A stretch of DNA of 64,000 nucleotides from Ruegeria arenilitoris (GTDB lineage: Bacteria > Pseudomonadota > Alphaproteobacteria > Rhodobacterales > Rhodobacteraceae): contig NZ_WQCA01000003.1 of NCBI RefSeq assembly GCF_013032445.1, positions 186,001 to 250,000 of the forward strand, given 5' to 3'. The position numbers and the translations under genes were made by a program. The notes beneath the pieces are model-generated. The model searched no databases. It saw only the letters and a list, made by a program, of their open reading frames with translations, and was not told the DNA's origin. Positions 31,870 through 40,428 of the stretch are shown piece after piece (the first letter of the stretch is position 1; each line of letters begins with the position of its first letter).

Positions 31870-32466
31870 GTGGTATACGCTTTTCGAAGACAACTCGAGA
31901 ATTTTGGATCACCCATTTTGACTGAGCGAACGAAACATTTGGTACAGAGCCAACCCGCATTTTTTCTTGATTTCGAAGCCAGTTCGCTCAGCGCGATCAG
32001 TTGGCCAATTGAGATTGGCATAGCGCGTGTAGTTGGTGGTGAGGTGGTAACTGGTTCTCGTCTAATCAAACCTCACCCGGACTGGGACGATGCCGGTTGG
32101 TCAGAAATCAGTGCGCAAGTACATGGTCTGAGCCGAGCTTATCTAGAAGCTGAAGGCGACGATCCGCAAAGGGTCGCACAATGGTTCAAGACAGAAAACA
32201 ACGGGATCGCAATTACGGACAATCCGGAATTCGAACGGCGTTGGCTCATTCGTCTGTTAGAGACAGATCTTCCATTTCCAAAAGTTCAGCTTCTTGACTT
32301 TGACAGTTACGTACGGATGAGCCTGATTGAGGAGGCAGCGATTGCGCGCGTCTATCAAAGCTTGGAAACACCGGGATCTCCTCCGCATCGTGCCGGACAA
32401 GACGCAGCCCGGTTGGCGAAAGCCTGGTTGAGCGGGTATGAGGGCATAAAAAACTATGTTGAATAG
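31870..32466 (+). CDS. DEDDh 3'-5' exonuclease domain protein
   Basis: A short RNase T/DnaQ-type exonuclease. Exo I is FFLDFEASSL (Asp and Glu), Exo II includes TDNPEFERRWL, and Exo III is HRAGQDAARLA with the His and Asp spaced as in DEDDh nucleases. The 198-residue frame starts with GTG; a TTG at 31918 (LTERTKH) is the other option because the first 16 residues are not conserved-looking and neither has a strong ribosome site. Substrate (RNA or DNA) unknown. It lies alone in AT-rich accessory DNA. Confidence 0.75.
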   Translation: MVYAFRRQLENFGSPILTERTKHLVQSQPAFFLDFEASSLSAISWPIEIGIARVVGGEVVTGSRLIKPHPDWDDAGWSEISAQVHGLSRAYLEAEGDDPQRVAQWFKTENNGIAITDNPEFERRWLIRLLETDLPFPKVQLLDFDSYVRMSLIEEAAIARVYQSLETPGSPPHRAGQDAARLAKAWLSGYEGIKNYVE

Positions 32467-32611
32467 GAGAAGTTGGTTTCCTTTTGCATGCGGAACCAAT
32501 GAATAGAGTTAGCTTTGGCGCTAATCGGTATCGCGAATTGCATCAACAGCGGCTGGAAAGTCGAAAAAACTAGGAAGCGGCCTCTCATCTATCTCTGTCA
32601 TTGATTGCTCT

Positions 32612-33739
32612 TTACGACGAACTGTGGCGCGCCAAAAAGCCCGAGAACTTCGCCAGTCCAGCTTTCAAATCCGCCGTTGGGTTAGTGTATCCAAGGCGGA
32701 GCCAACCCTCCATATCCATGGCGCTGCCAGGGGTTAGCATGACGCCTTCCTCTTTCAAAAGAGTAATGCAAAGATCGCGAGAGGACATTGGCAAGTCGTA
32801 TTTTAGCAGTGCCGTAGTGCCGGATTTCGGTGGCACCCAGCTGATCAATGGTTCATTTTCGATCCAGTCCTCAACGATCCGCAGGTTCTCGCGGGTTATC
32901 CGTTGAGCGCGGGCCAGAATCTTATCGCGATTTTCCAGAGCGAATGAGGCCAGCAATTCGTCAACCTGACCGACCGAGATCGTGTTGTAGTCGCGATGGA
33001 TCATCACGTCGTGCAACATGTCCTTTGGACCTGCGATCCAGCCGACGCGAAGACCCGCCAAAGAATAGGCCTTGGACATTCCGGCCGTGCTGATCCCTTT
33101 TTCATAGAGGTCCGCAACCGCTGCCGTGAAGCCGTCTCCGGTTTGATCGGTGCCGCGATAAACCTCATCACACAAAAGCCATGCATCGACACTGCGGGCG
33201 ATCTCGACGATCTGCTCCAGCATTGCGCGATCCATCAAGGCACCGGTTGGGTTGTTCGGGTTGTTGATCGCGATCAGGCGAGTGTCCGGGCGCACCATCG
33301 CGCGCAACGCATCCAGATCGGGCAAAAACGCGTTTTCTGGTCGCAGGTGCAGCAGCTCGATATCCGCGCCAATGCTTTCGGGGATGGAATAGTGTTGCTG
33401 ATAGGTGGGGATTACCGAAATCACGTGATCACCGCGCGCGACAAGCGTCTGATGCACCAGCGAGTTAGCTCCGATGGTGCCGTGCGTAGTCAGGATGTTG
33501 TCGCGGGTCTGCTTTTCGTACAAGCTGCTGATGGCGTCGCGCAAACGATCCGAGCCTTCGATTGCGCCATAGGTCATTTTCATGGCCGAGAGGTCGTTGA
33601 GGATGCTGTTGTGCTGCCCGGCCATCTCGAACAGCTCGCCCAGAGTAATGGACTCCACGCAGGTTTCCGCCAGGTTGAGTTCGCATTTCGTCTCGAACTC
33701 GTTCATCCACATTTCGACGCCAAAAGGTCTGATATCCAT
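32612..33739 (-). CDS. Class I/II aminotransferase
   Basis: A 375-residue fold-type I PLP enzyme. NNPNNPTGALMDRAMLEQI near residue 158 carries the PLP-binding Asn, WLLCDEVYRGTD near 190 the Asp and Tyr, and STAGMSKAYSLAGLRVGW near 215 the Schiff-base Lys. The N-terminus (~40 residues) is unusual, as in capreomycidine synthase-like members. AGGAGAG precedes the ATG. It follows the cyclodeaminase gene by 22 bp, so they likely share a transcript. Substrate unknown. Confidence 0.88.
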   Translation of the reverse strand: MDIRPFGVEMWMNEFETKCELNLAETCVESITLGELFEMAGQHNSILNDLSAMKMTYGAIEGSDRLRDAISSLYEKQTRDNILTTHGTIGANSLVHQTLVARGDHVISVIPTYQQHYSIPESIGADIELLHLRPENAFLPDLDALRAMVRPDTRLIAINNPNNPTGALMDRAMLEQIVEIARSVDAWLLCDEVYRGTDQTGDGFTAAVADLYEKGISTAGMSKAYSLAGLRVGWIAGPKDMLHDVMIHRDYNTISVGQVDELLASFALENRDKILARAQRITRENLRIVEDWIENEPLISWVPPKSGTTALLKYDLPMSSRDLCITLLKEEGVMLTPGSAMDMEGWLRLGYTNPTADLKAGLAKFSGFLARHSSS

Positions 33740-33761
33740 GGGTCTCTCCTAAATTCGCAGA

Positions 33762-34715
33762 TCAGGCCGATGCCGCGTCATAGATGGCACGCGCCATAAA
33801 AATGTCTTCCAGACCCAACCCGATCGAGCGGAAGAAAACGGGTCTGGAGCCTGACGGCGTATCACAGGCCTCAGTCTGCAACTCAGCCAGATCACCACGG
33901 ATGGCTTCTGCCTGCCAACCGACCTCGGTTGCAAGCTTCATTTCCCCGGCTGACCCGGGCGTGGTTGCACGGTAGTCACAATAGACTTCGGCGTTGGTGA
34001 GGAAATCGGGGTCAACCTCATGCGCGTTGGCGACATTGGTACTGATAGAAGTGACCAGCGTACCCGGCGCCACGGACGCTGCATCAAAAACCGGAGTCCC
34101 GGACGAGGTACACAGCATCACGACATCCGCGCCTATGCCCGCAGCTTCGGAACTGTAAGCCAATTGCACACGACTGTCCGCAGCCAGCCATTGCTCTGCG
34201 ACATCTCTATTTTTCGCAAGATTGGGGGAATAGACACGAATCTCAGCCCAGTCACGCAGCGCCAGCACGTGCTTGAGGTGGGCCAGAGCTACTTTACCTG
34301 ACCCGATGATCGCCAGAATACGCGCGTCCGGACGGGCGAGATGATCAACGGCTAATGCGGTCGTGGCGGCAGTACGTTCGGTGGTCAACTCGCCCGAGTC
34401 GCACAGCATCAGCGGCTGGCCGGTCTCCATCGACATCAGCACTGTCCAGGCGGTGATCACGGGTTTACCGGGACGCACCAGATAAGGCGAAAGTTTCGCC
34501 CCGAATAAGTCAGCGCCGGTACTGGCCCCCAGATACGTGATGAAATCCCCTTTGTCCTCGGGGAAAACGGTGAGGGTCTGCGCAGGTTGCACGGCCTGAC
34601 CGCGCCCCAGTTCAGTAAACAGCGCGCGCATCGCGCCGAGTGCGTTTACCTTTGGCAATAGGCCCCGAACGGCTGCGGCGTTCAGAACAAGTGCAGATTG
34701 GGGTGTACCGGTCAT
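33762..34715 (-). CDS. Ornithine cyclodeaminase/mu-crystallin family protein
   Basis: A 317-residue NAD(P)-dependent enzyme of the OCD family, which includes cyclodeaminases, ketimine or iminosuccinate reductases and EutC. ILAIIGSGKVALAHLKHVLAL near residue 128 is the nucleotide-binding loop (GSGKVA), preceded by DSGELTTERTAATTALA. Start MTGTPQSALV is preceded by AAGGAA. It lies between the aminotransferase and the EutB-like dehydratase. The true reaction is open. Confidence 0.87.
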   Translation of the reverse strand: MTGTPQSALVLNAAAVRGLLPKVNALGAMRALFTELGRGQAVQPAQTLTVFPEDKGDFITYLGASTGADLFGAKLSPYLVRPGKPVITAWTVLMSMETGQPLMLCDSGELTTERTAATTALAVDHLARPDARILAIIGSGKVALAHLKHVLALRDWAEIRVYSPNLAKNRDVAEQWLAADSRVQLAYSSEAAGIGADVVMLCTSSGTPVFDAASVAPGTLVTSISTNVANAHEVDPDFLTNAEVYCDYRATTPGSAGEMKLATEVGWQAEAIRGDLAELQTEACDTPSGSRPVFFRSIGLGLEDIFMARAIYDAASA

Positions 34716-34861
34716 GATGATTTCCTTGGTATTCGATCCGAGGCATAGCCCGATTTTACTTAAACGCACGGATTAAATTCGAAAACACCTCTGTATCCGG
34801 ATTCGGGAACATTTTCTCGGATACTCGGCCTTCTGCGTTATTGCTAAGGGCTGCCAGTGCG

Positions 34862-35848
34862 TCAGCAATGGGCGGCTGTCGCAGCTTGGAAGGTCGAAAG
34901 GCTTACGTTTCGACCGCTGATAACCGCGATCGCGCGTTTAGGGTTCATTTCGCGCACTTCGGGGCTGAGGGCAGCGATAACGGATGTGATGGAGCCACCC
35001 TCGACAATCATGCCTTCGCGGTCGGCAAATCTCGCCATTTCGGGGGCCAAGGAATCCTCGGAGATCAGAACGGCGCGGTCCATGAAGTCGCGGATGATTG
35101 GGAAGGTGTAGCGGTTGCGTAGACCGATTGCTCCCGTGATGCTGCTTGCGAGGCTGGGATGCTCTTCGACATGAACTGGCTTGCCCGCTTCCAGACTGCG
35201 CACCATGCCCGGTTCGATTTCCATGGATGATCCAACAACGCTAATATCAGGTGAAATCGACTTTGCTGCCAGTGCAATACCAGACAACAATCCACCTCCA
35301 GACAGAGGCGAGACAATCATGTTTGCGTTGGGCAATTCCGTCAGCGCCTCAAGCGCAATTGTGCCTTGCCCCGCGATAACATGCAGATCGTCAAAGGGAT
35401 CGACCGATGTGTAACCATGTTCTTCGATTAACCGATCAGCGTGTTCTTGCGCTGCATCCTGTGTGTCGCCGTACAAGATCAATTCGGCTCCGAGTTCTCG
35501 CATCGCCTGCCTTTTGTTTTCGGGGCAAAGAGAGCAAACGACAACACGGGCTGTTATACCTAAACGCTTAGCCAGAAATGCGACGGCTCGGCCATGATTG
35601 CCGCTGGACACTGCGATGATCCCGCGCGCTTTTTCTTCGCTGCTCAGCTGTAGAATGCGGTTCGAAGCCCCCCTCAGCTTGAAGCTTCCGGTGGTTTGCA
35701 GGTTTTCCAGCTTCAGCCAAATTTCAAACCCGGCTCGGTCAGACAAAGGTTCCGAGAAGATCAAAGGCGTCTTGCGCACCATAGGCGCGATCCGCTTTGC
35801 AGCTAATTTGATATCTTGTAGCGAGATGTAATTGTTAGGAAATGTCAT
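34862..35848 (-). CDS. Threonine dehydratase-like PLP enzyme (EutB/hydroxyaspartate dehydratase type)
   Basis: A 328-residue fold-type II PLP enzyme. TTGSFKLRGASNRIL near residue 50 has the Schiff-base Lys, SSGNHGRAVAFLAKRLG near 80 the phosphate/substrate Asn loop, and SGGGLLSGIALAAKS near 183 the PLP phosphate cup. The length and FDDLHVIAGQGTIALE resemble EutB of (hydroxy)ectoine use and the related beta-hydroxyaspartate dehydratase. It lies 146 bp upstream of the OCD gene on the same strand. No other ectoine genes are present. Confidence 0.85.
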   Translation of the reverse strand: MTFPNNYISLQDIKLAAKRIAPMVRKTPLIFSEPLSDRAGFEIWLKLENLQTTGSFKLRGASNRILQLSSEEKARGIIAVSSGNHGRAVAFLAKRLGITARVVVCSLCPENKRQAMRELGAELILYGDTQDAAQEHADRLIEEHGYTSVDPFDDLHVIAGQGTIALEALTELPNANMIVSPLSGGGLLSGIALAAKSISPDISVVGSSMEIEPGMVRSLEAGKPVHVEEHPSLASSITGAIGLRNRYTFPIIRDFMDRAVLISEDSLAPEMARFADREGMIVEGGSITSVIAALSPEVREMNPKRAIAVISGRNVSLSTFQAATAAHC

Positions 35849-36073
35849 TCTAGGTTTTCTACCTTTGTAAGAAATTTGGAAATCCCACCCGCGTCTCTGT
35901 CAGTCCCCAGATGCAAGTGCCCGTCGTTTTCGGCTGTTCTTTCGGTACTGTAAGAGTCCCAATTCAAGTGATGCAATTTAGCGCGCCCTACAACACTACA
36001 ACCTTAAGCATCCCAGGGGAAAATACCGAAGCAATCAACTTTGGTTGGGTCGACCAAACAACTTATTCTGGTT

Positions 36074-37273
36074 TCAGCCAAGCTTTGCAGACGTTTTGAA
36101 TACCTCGATGTCCTCTGCGAGCCCTCGAACAGAGTGGAAGCCGACGGACTGAACTTCGTCGCCCATGTACTGGGCGACACTTGCTGTCATCAGGACATTT
36201 TCAGCCAGTTCTTTACAAAGCTCCTGAACACGACTGGCCACGTTTACGGCTTGACCTACAACTGTAAAATCCAATCGGTCGGGACTTCCGATATTGCCGA
36301 ATGTCACTTTACCAAAATCCATGCCAATTACGAATTCTATTGGTTCGCGCCCATTGCGTAGCCCATCTTCGTTGTAATCCCGGAGATTGATCATGGACTT
36401 CTCTGCGGCCTCTGCAGCCAACCTGCAGGATTTTTCGGCACTGTCCTCAACGTCGAAAACTGCCAGGATGCCGTCCCCCATAAACTTGAGAACGTCGCCC
36501 CCCATTTGTTGGATGGGGGACACCACCATTTCGAAATAATCACCCATCATTGCCAGCAATTGAGTCTCAGGCCAGGTTTCCGCTTTTTCTGTAAAGCCTC
36601 GGAGATCAGCAAACAGGATGGCTGCCGAAACGGTTCTGTGTTCTCCACGATTGATATGCCCTTGTTCGATTTCTTCGGCGGGGCCGTGACCAAGATAGGT
36701 TTGCAGCAGGCTCTCTTGTGACTCGCGCATTGCGATGGGTTCCAAAGCTGCCGCCAGCGCATAGCGCGAGTCCTCAAGGTATCGAATATGTTCGCTCAAA
36801 AACCCCGAGGCTGCATTTGTGGTGAAACTGGTGCCTTGTACTGATCCGTTGCCATGTTCCAGCGGAATGGCCAGAAAATCGGTCGCACCTTCTGCCGCAA
36901 GTTCAGCGTAAACCGGATGCTCTGCCTCAAAGTCGAGGTTTACCAGCCTCTTACGCAAAGGACGACGTTGAGTGACAACGTATTCGAACGGGCTCCCATG
37001 CCATGCGTCAGTCGACAGAATTGTCGTACCTACGGTGTAGCGATGTACTTTGTGCGGAGTCCAGATCACGCCCCAAGCACTAAGCAGCGGGTTGGAGTAG
37101 GTCTGTGCAATCCGCGCGCGCGCCAAAGGCACACCGAGTTGCACTAGGCCTTCGCAATAGCCTTTGACAATTTCTACTTCGTCACCAAGCAACCGCCCCT
37201 CGGAAATCAGCCAGTGATTCAATGGATCAATTTCGGACACGGATATCTCGCAATAATCTTGAGCTGCCGACAT
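36074..37273 (-). CDS. Class III adenylate/guanylate cyclase
   Basis: A 399-residue soluble nucleotidyl cyclase. The C-terminal CHD domain (~215-390) has metal Asp residues in ILFADLRGFTEKAET and GDVLKFMGDGILAVFD, a Lys in VLKFMGD with an Asp in RLDFTVVGQAVNVASR (the K/D pair typical of adenylate cyclases), and the Asn/Arg transition-state residues in NVASR. The N-terminal ~200 residues are an adenylate-cyclase-associated sensory region of unknown ligand. Start MSAAQDYCEI is chosen; a form 28 residues longer is possible. Confidence 0.88.
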   Translation of the reverse strand: MSAAQDYCEISVSEIDPLNHWLISEGRLLGDEVEIVKGYCEGLVQLGVPLARARIAQTYSNPLLSAWGVIWTPHKVHRYTVGTTILSTDAWHGSPFEYVVTQRRPLRKRLVNLDFEAEHPVYAELAAEGATDFLAIPLEHGNGSVQGTSFTTNAASGFLSEHIRYLEDSRYALAAALEPIAMRESQESLLQTYLGHGPAEEIEQGHINRGEHRTVSAAILFADLRGFTEKAETWPETQLLAMMGDYFEMVVSPIQQMGGDVLKFMGDGILAVFDVEDSAEKSCRLAAEAAEKSMINLRDYNEDGLRNGREPIEFVIGMDFGKVTFGNIGSPDRLDFTVVGQAVNVASRVQELCKELAENVLMTASVAQYMGDEVQSVGFHSVRGLAEDIEVFKTSAKLG

Positions 37274-37432
37274 TTTACATATTGAGAGAATTGAAAGAAC
37301 CCACGCTGAAAAGGTCGACCAAAAAACAGTTTCACGTGGGTTTTTGAGCTTGGCCAAGGGTCGAAGACTTCAGCTGACGGCGGCAGCCGAGTCTGGATCG
37401 TCTTGCATTTTTTTGTGTAGGCGCGCCTGTTT

Positions 37433-37873
37433 TTACCTGGGAACCAGATTGGGATCGGTAACGTGTGTAAGCATCTTTGGCACGTTCGCTTCGATCTGCT
37501 CTTCGGTCGCAAGCGCCACTCCATGCGCCACAAACGGGCGAAGATAGGTCATACCCGCCAGATTGGATGTCTGTTGATACAGCTTCAAGAACTCGGCCAT
37601 CGAAAAGTTTTTATAGACGCCCGTGTGGCATGCCGTGTTCCGGTCCACCGGTGGAGACAAGGATCAGAAACTCACGTCCCTTCAATTGGTCACCGCCGGG
37701 CCCATTGGCAAAGCTAAAACTTAGCACCTGATCCATCCATGCCACCATGACGGGCGGTGCGGAGTACCAATAGAACGGAAACCGAAGCACGATCCTGTCA
37801 TGTGCCAACGGCAGGGCTTGTTCGGTTTGAATGTAAAAGCGTATTTGGCCGCTGCCGATAGCAGGGATATCAC
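37433..37873 (-). pseudogene. Frameshifted, truncated flavodoxin-like NAD(P)H:quinone oxidoreductase
   Basis: One minus-strand frame gives ...RIVLRFPFYWYSAPPVMV... and ends VSTGGPEHGM, then stops. A shifted frame continues with GVYKNFSMAEFLKLYQQT, SNLAGMTYLRPFVAHGV and a normal C-terminus. Together they match the MdaB/KefF-type quinone reductase family with an indel near 37625-37650. The first ~50 residues, including the FMN-binding Ser motif, are missing; the upstream gene begins to intrude at 37877. It is therefore dead. Confidence 0.8.
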
Positions 37874-37876
37874 AAG

Positions 37877-39616
37877 CTACCCCTGTAACCCATGTTTCTT
37901 GATTTTGTTGTAAAGTGTTCGGGTGGTCATCCCCAGTTCTTCGGCTGTCTGCGCGCGACGAAACCCGTTGCGAGCCAGCGCGTCGGCTATCCAGTCGCGC
38001 TCGGAAACTGATACGCGGCCCGGCGCATCCTTGCGACGTGGCTTTGTTTTTTCCGCGTGAGGTCGACGCAAGAAATCTATATCTTTTGAATTGATTGTTG
38101 ATCCATCAGATTTTCGAACCGCGCGTTGAACTGCAAAAAACAGCTCTCTCATATTGCCAGGCCAATTGTGCTCCAGCATGAGCCGCAGCGCCGCGTTTGA
38201 GAATTTTGGAGTCTCTCTACTTATCTGTTTTCCGATATGCAGTGCCAGTTCTGGGATGTCATCAATACGCTCACGAAGAGGCGGCAAGTGAATTTCATGG
38301 CCGGAAACCCGATAATACAGGTCCTGCCGAAAGTCCTTGGCTTCGACCGCGTCCAGCAGCTTCGGTGTTGTAGTAGAGACAATCCTTGCATCAGCCTTGC
38401 GTAGCGTATGATCCCCGATACGTTGAACCACCTTTTCATCGGTGAATTTCAAGATCTTCCCCTGATGCTCCGGTTGCAGCGCGGCAATTTCATCAAAGAC
38501 TATTGTGCTGCCAGACGCTTGCTCCAAGGCGCCGCGCTGACTGCCAACGCCTCCAAACGCCCCGGGTGCGGTACCAAGTAGGTGGATGCTGCCTTCAGCA
38601 CCTTCGAGGGCAGGGCAATCCACAACCACAAGCTGCCGTTTCGCCGAAGGCCCTGCTGTGTGCAGTCTCTGAGCTGCCCTGCTTTTTCCCGTTCCGGTCT
38701 CGCCAACCAGCAAAACAGGGATATCCTCGTAGGCGAGGTCATCCAACTCCTCGCGGATCATCCGCATCGCGAAAGATGATCCGACGAGATCGCTGTCGGA
38801 GTCTACGGAATTGGCTTTGATGCGCGACAGGTTGGGAATTGACGTAAAGCCCTTTGTAACCTCGCTGAGCGTTTGCTCCACGGGTAGTCGATCAAGTGTC
38901 GAACCGGCCACAAACCCCTGCACGCCGCAAATACGCGTGATTGCGAGCGCTTCTTCTGGGGATGTAATGGGGCCGCCGTGGCAGAGCTTGTCGACCGAAG
39001 ATGGCACACCTGCAAGGACCCGTTCTATCTGAGCTGCCGCAGTCTCAAGCGTCAGATGCGTATTGACCCCTGTGTCGCCGCTGGTGAAACCAATATTCAC
39101 ACAGATCGCAGTTGCTCCGGCATCGACCATTTTGCGGGCTTGCGCGTTGGTTTGGACATAAACGAAAGCGCCAAGCCCGACCTTAACCGCCTCTTGAACC
39201 AGTGCGACCTCGCGGTCCAATCCCAGACCTTCGCGTTGGATCAGAGCACCCAGCCGTCCGTCGATTAGTGTCGTTGACGGGAAATTGCACACACCCGAAA
39301 AGCCAAGGTTTTTAGCGCGCATCACCAGATCGGTGATATTCAATGCCGGGTCACTCACGGAAAAGCCAGCATAGATCGGCGCGTTGCATCGCCCCAGCAT
39401 TTCACGTTCAGCAAATTCGACGACCCAGTCATTGGCTGCCCGTACGGGTAAAAAACTGGTGAGAGAGGAGGCACCCTGAACTCTAAACCGACCGGCGTTG
39501 AGGGCCAGGAGGTAGTCCGCGCCCGCCTTGTCAGCCGCTTTTGCCGTCAGTCCCGATCCGACGACCGCACCGAACAGAAATCTCTTGTCGCTATCGTTCA
39601 ATTTTCTGCCTTGCAC
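37877..39616 (-). CDS. TIM-barrel sensor-AAA+ (sigma-54 activator type)-Fis HTH regulator
   Basis: A 579-residue fusion. Residues ~10-265 are a PEP-hydrolase/TIM-barrel (PF09370-type) domain with NFPSTTLIDGRLGALI and KLCHGGPITSPEEALAI, clearly paralogous to the enzyme encoded at 46218. Residues ~278-505 are an AAA+ domain: Walker A VGETGTGKSRAAQ, Walker B STIVFDEIAAL, arginine-finger region FRQDLYYRVSG, and LEHNWPGNMREL. The sigma-54 contact loop reads PGAFGGVGSQRG, not GAFTGA. Residues ~530-579 are a Fis-type HTH (RAQTAEELGMTTRTLYNKIK). Start is a GTG at 39616; a TTG 15 bases later overlaps the preceding stop. It is divergent from the ABC/Tm-1-like operon and its likely regulator. Confidence 0.9.
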   Translation of the reverse strand: MQGRKLNDSDKRFLFGAVVGSGLTAKAADKAGADYLLALNAGRFRVQGASSLTSFLPVRAANDWVVEFAEREMLGRCNAPIYAGFSVSDPALNITDLVMRAKNLGFSGVCNFPSTTLIDGRLGALIQREGLGLDREVALVQEAVKVGLGAFVYVQTNAQARKMVDAGATAICVNIGFTSGDTGVNTHLTLETAAAQIERVLAGVPSSVDKLCHGGPITSPEEALAITRICGVQGFVAGSTLDRLPVEQTLSEVTKGFTSIPNLSRIKANSVDSDSDLVGSSFAMRMIREELDDLAYEDIPVLLVGETGTGKSRAAQRLHTAGPSAKRQLVVVDCPALEGAEGSIHLLGTAPGAFGGVGSQRGALEQASGSTIVFDEIAALQPEHQGKILKFTDEKVVQRIGDHTLRKADARIVSTTTPKLLDAVEAKDFRQDLYYRVSGHEIHLPPLRERIDDIPELALHIGKQISRETPKFSNAALRLMLEHNWPGNMRELFFAVQRAVRKSDGSTINSKDIDFLRRPHAEKTKPRRKDAPGRVSVSERDWIADALARNGFRRAQTAEELGMTTRTLYNKIKKHGLQG

Positions 39617-40239
39617 CAGACCAACCCATCGACATCAAGCGTACTAAGCGGCACGACCTGTTCGTGCCACTCTGAGGTGTAAGCAAAAATAGTCGCGTTT
39701 TCCGCTTCGGCTTTGATTGTCTCAATCAGGCGCTGTAGCGACCCCAAAACCATTGCACCGCTTTCTACGCTTCCGACATTCAGCAGACCGGGATGCAAAA
39801 CCAATTGCGAGAGGCCGGATTTCAACGCCAAGCGGGCCTGATCAAGTGATAGAAAAAAGGCTAAGGTCCTAAATCCTGCCTCATTGGCGCGCGCGAGGAA
39901 TTTATACTCAAACTCGGGCGAGGCCGGGATGGTCGACATAGACTGCTTTAGCGACCCATCCAGCAGGATCGAAGAAGGCCAATTGGTGATACCGAGATAG
40001 CCATGTTCATATAGTTGCCTGAACATCGCCACCTCAGAGCCGAAAGGGTCACTTGCCAACAGCGCTGCCCAATCTCCTTGTCGGCGGCTTTCTCGGATGA
40101 CGCGGTTGTGGTCCAGTCTCGGCATCACGAAGGCCAAATCTGCCTGCCTTGCAGTCAATCCACACAAAGCCGGACAGAATATCCGATCGGACAGAGTTTG
40201 ATTCGAGGATCGCGTGCCGGTGAGGGTTAATTTGTTCAT
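39598..40239 (-). CDS. Degenerate TIM-barrel paralogue (PEP-hydrolase family-like)
   Basis: A 213-residue protein. HGYLGITNWPSSILLDGSLK near residue 80 aligns with LGFSGVCNFPSTTLIDGRL in the neighbouring regulator and with [18 protein letters not shown] in the enzyme at 46218. Later segments (LSLDQARLALKSG, then VLHPGLLNVG) also track the regulator. The conserved CHGGP motif is missing (AYTSEWHEQ there) and the first ~50 residues are divergent. It overlaps the regulator start by 19 bp, so they are co-expressed. I infer a non-catalytic partner, or a sensing subunit. Confidence 0.75.
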   Translation of the reverse strand: MNKLTLTGTRSSNQTLSDRIFCPALCGLTARQADLAFVMPRLDHNRVIRESRRQGDWAALLASDPFGSEVAMFRQLYEHGYLGITNWPSSILLDGSLKQSMSTIPASPEFEYKFLARANEAGFRTLAFFLSLDQARLALKSGLSQLVLHPGLLNVGSVESGAMVLGSLQRLIETIKAEAENATIFAYTSEWHEQVVPLSTLDVDGLVWCKAEN

Positions 40240-40428
40240 AGGCCTGTATAGGAAAAAAACACCAGAAAAGAGAAACTATTTCTTAATTTTTCCTACTGCG
40301 AATTTACCAAAGCACAATTCACCCACATAAAGCACTGTTAAGATTAAAAGTTTTTTCTTCAGCATTTTGATGGCCGATCTGCGCATTTTCCGAAATTTGC
40401 GCAATTATTGCCATCAACGGGAGGAACC
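40240..40428 (+). promoter_or_regulatory. Divergent promoter region of the HAAT/Tm-1-like operon
   Basis: The 189-bp gap is AT-rich. TGCGCA occurs at 40380-40385 and 40398-40403 (18 bp apart), and GCAATTATTGC (40401-40411) is a perfect palindrome overlapping the second copy. These could be activator sites. No good sigma-54 promoter (GG-N10-GC) is present; the nearest has a 9-base gap. A strong ribosome site (GGGAGGAACC) precedes the first gene. Confidence 0.4.

Noticed and set aside
40371..40385. Sigma-54 promoter before the Tm-1-like operon
   Set aside because: GG and GC are separated by 9 bases, not 10, and the rest of the -24/-12 sequence does not fit.
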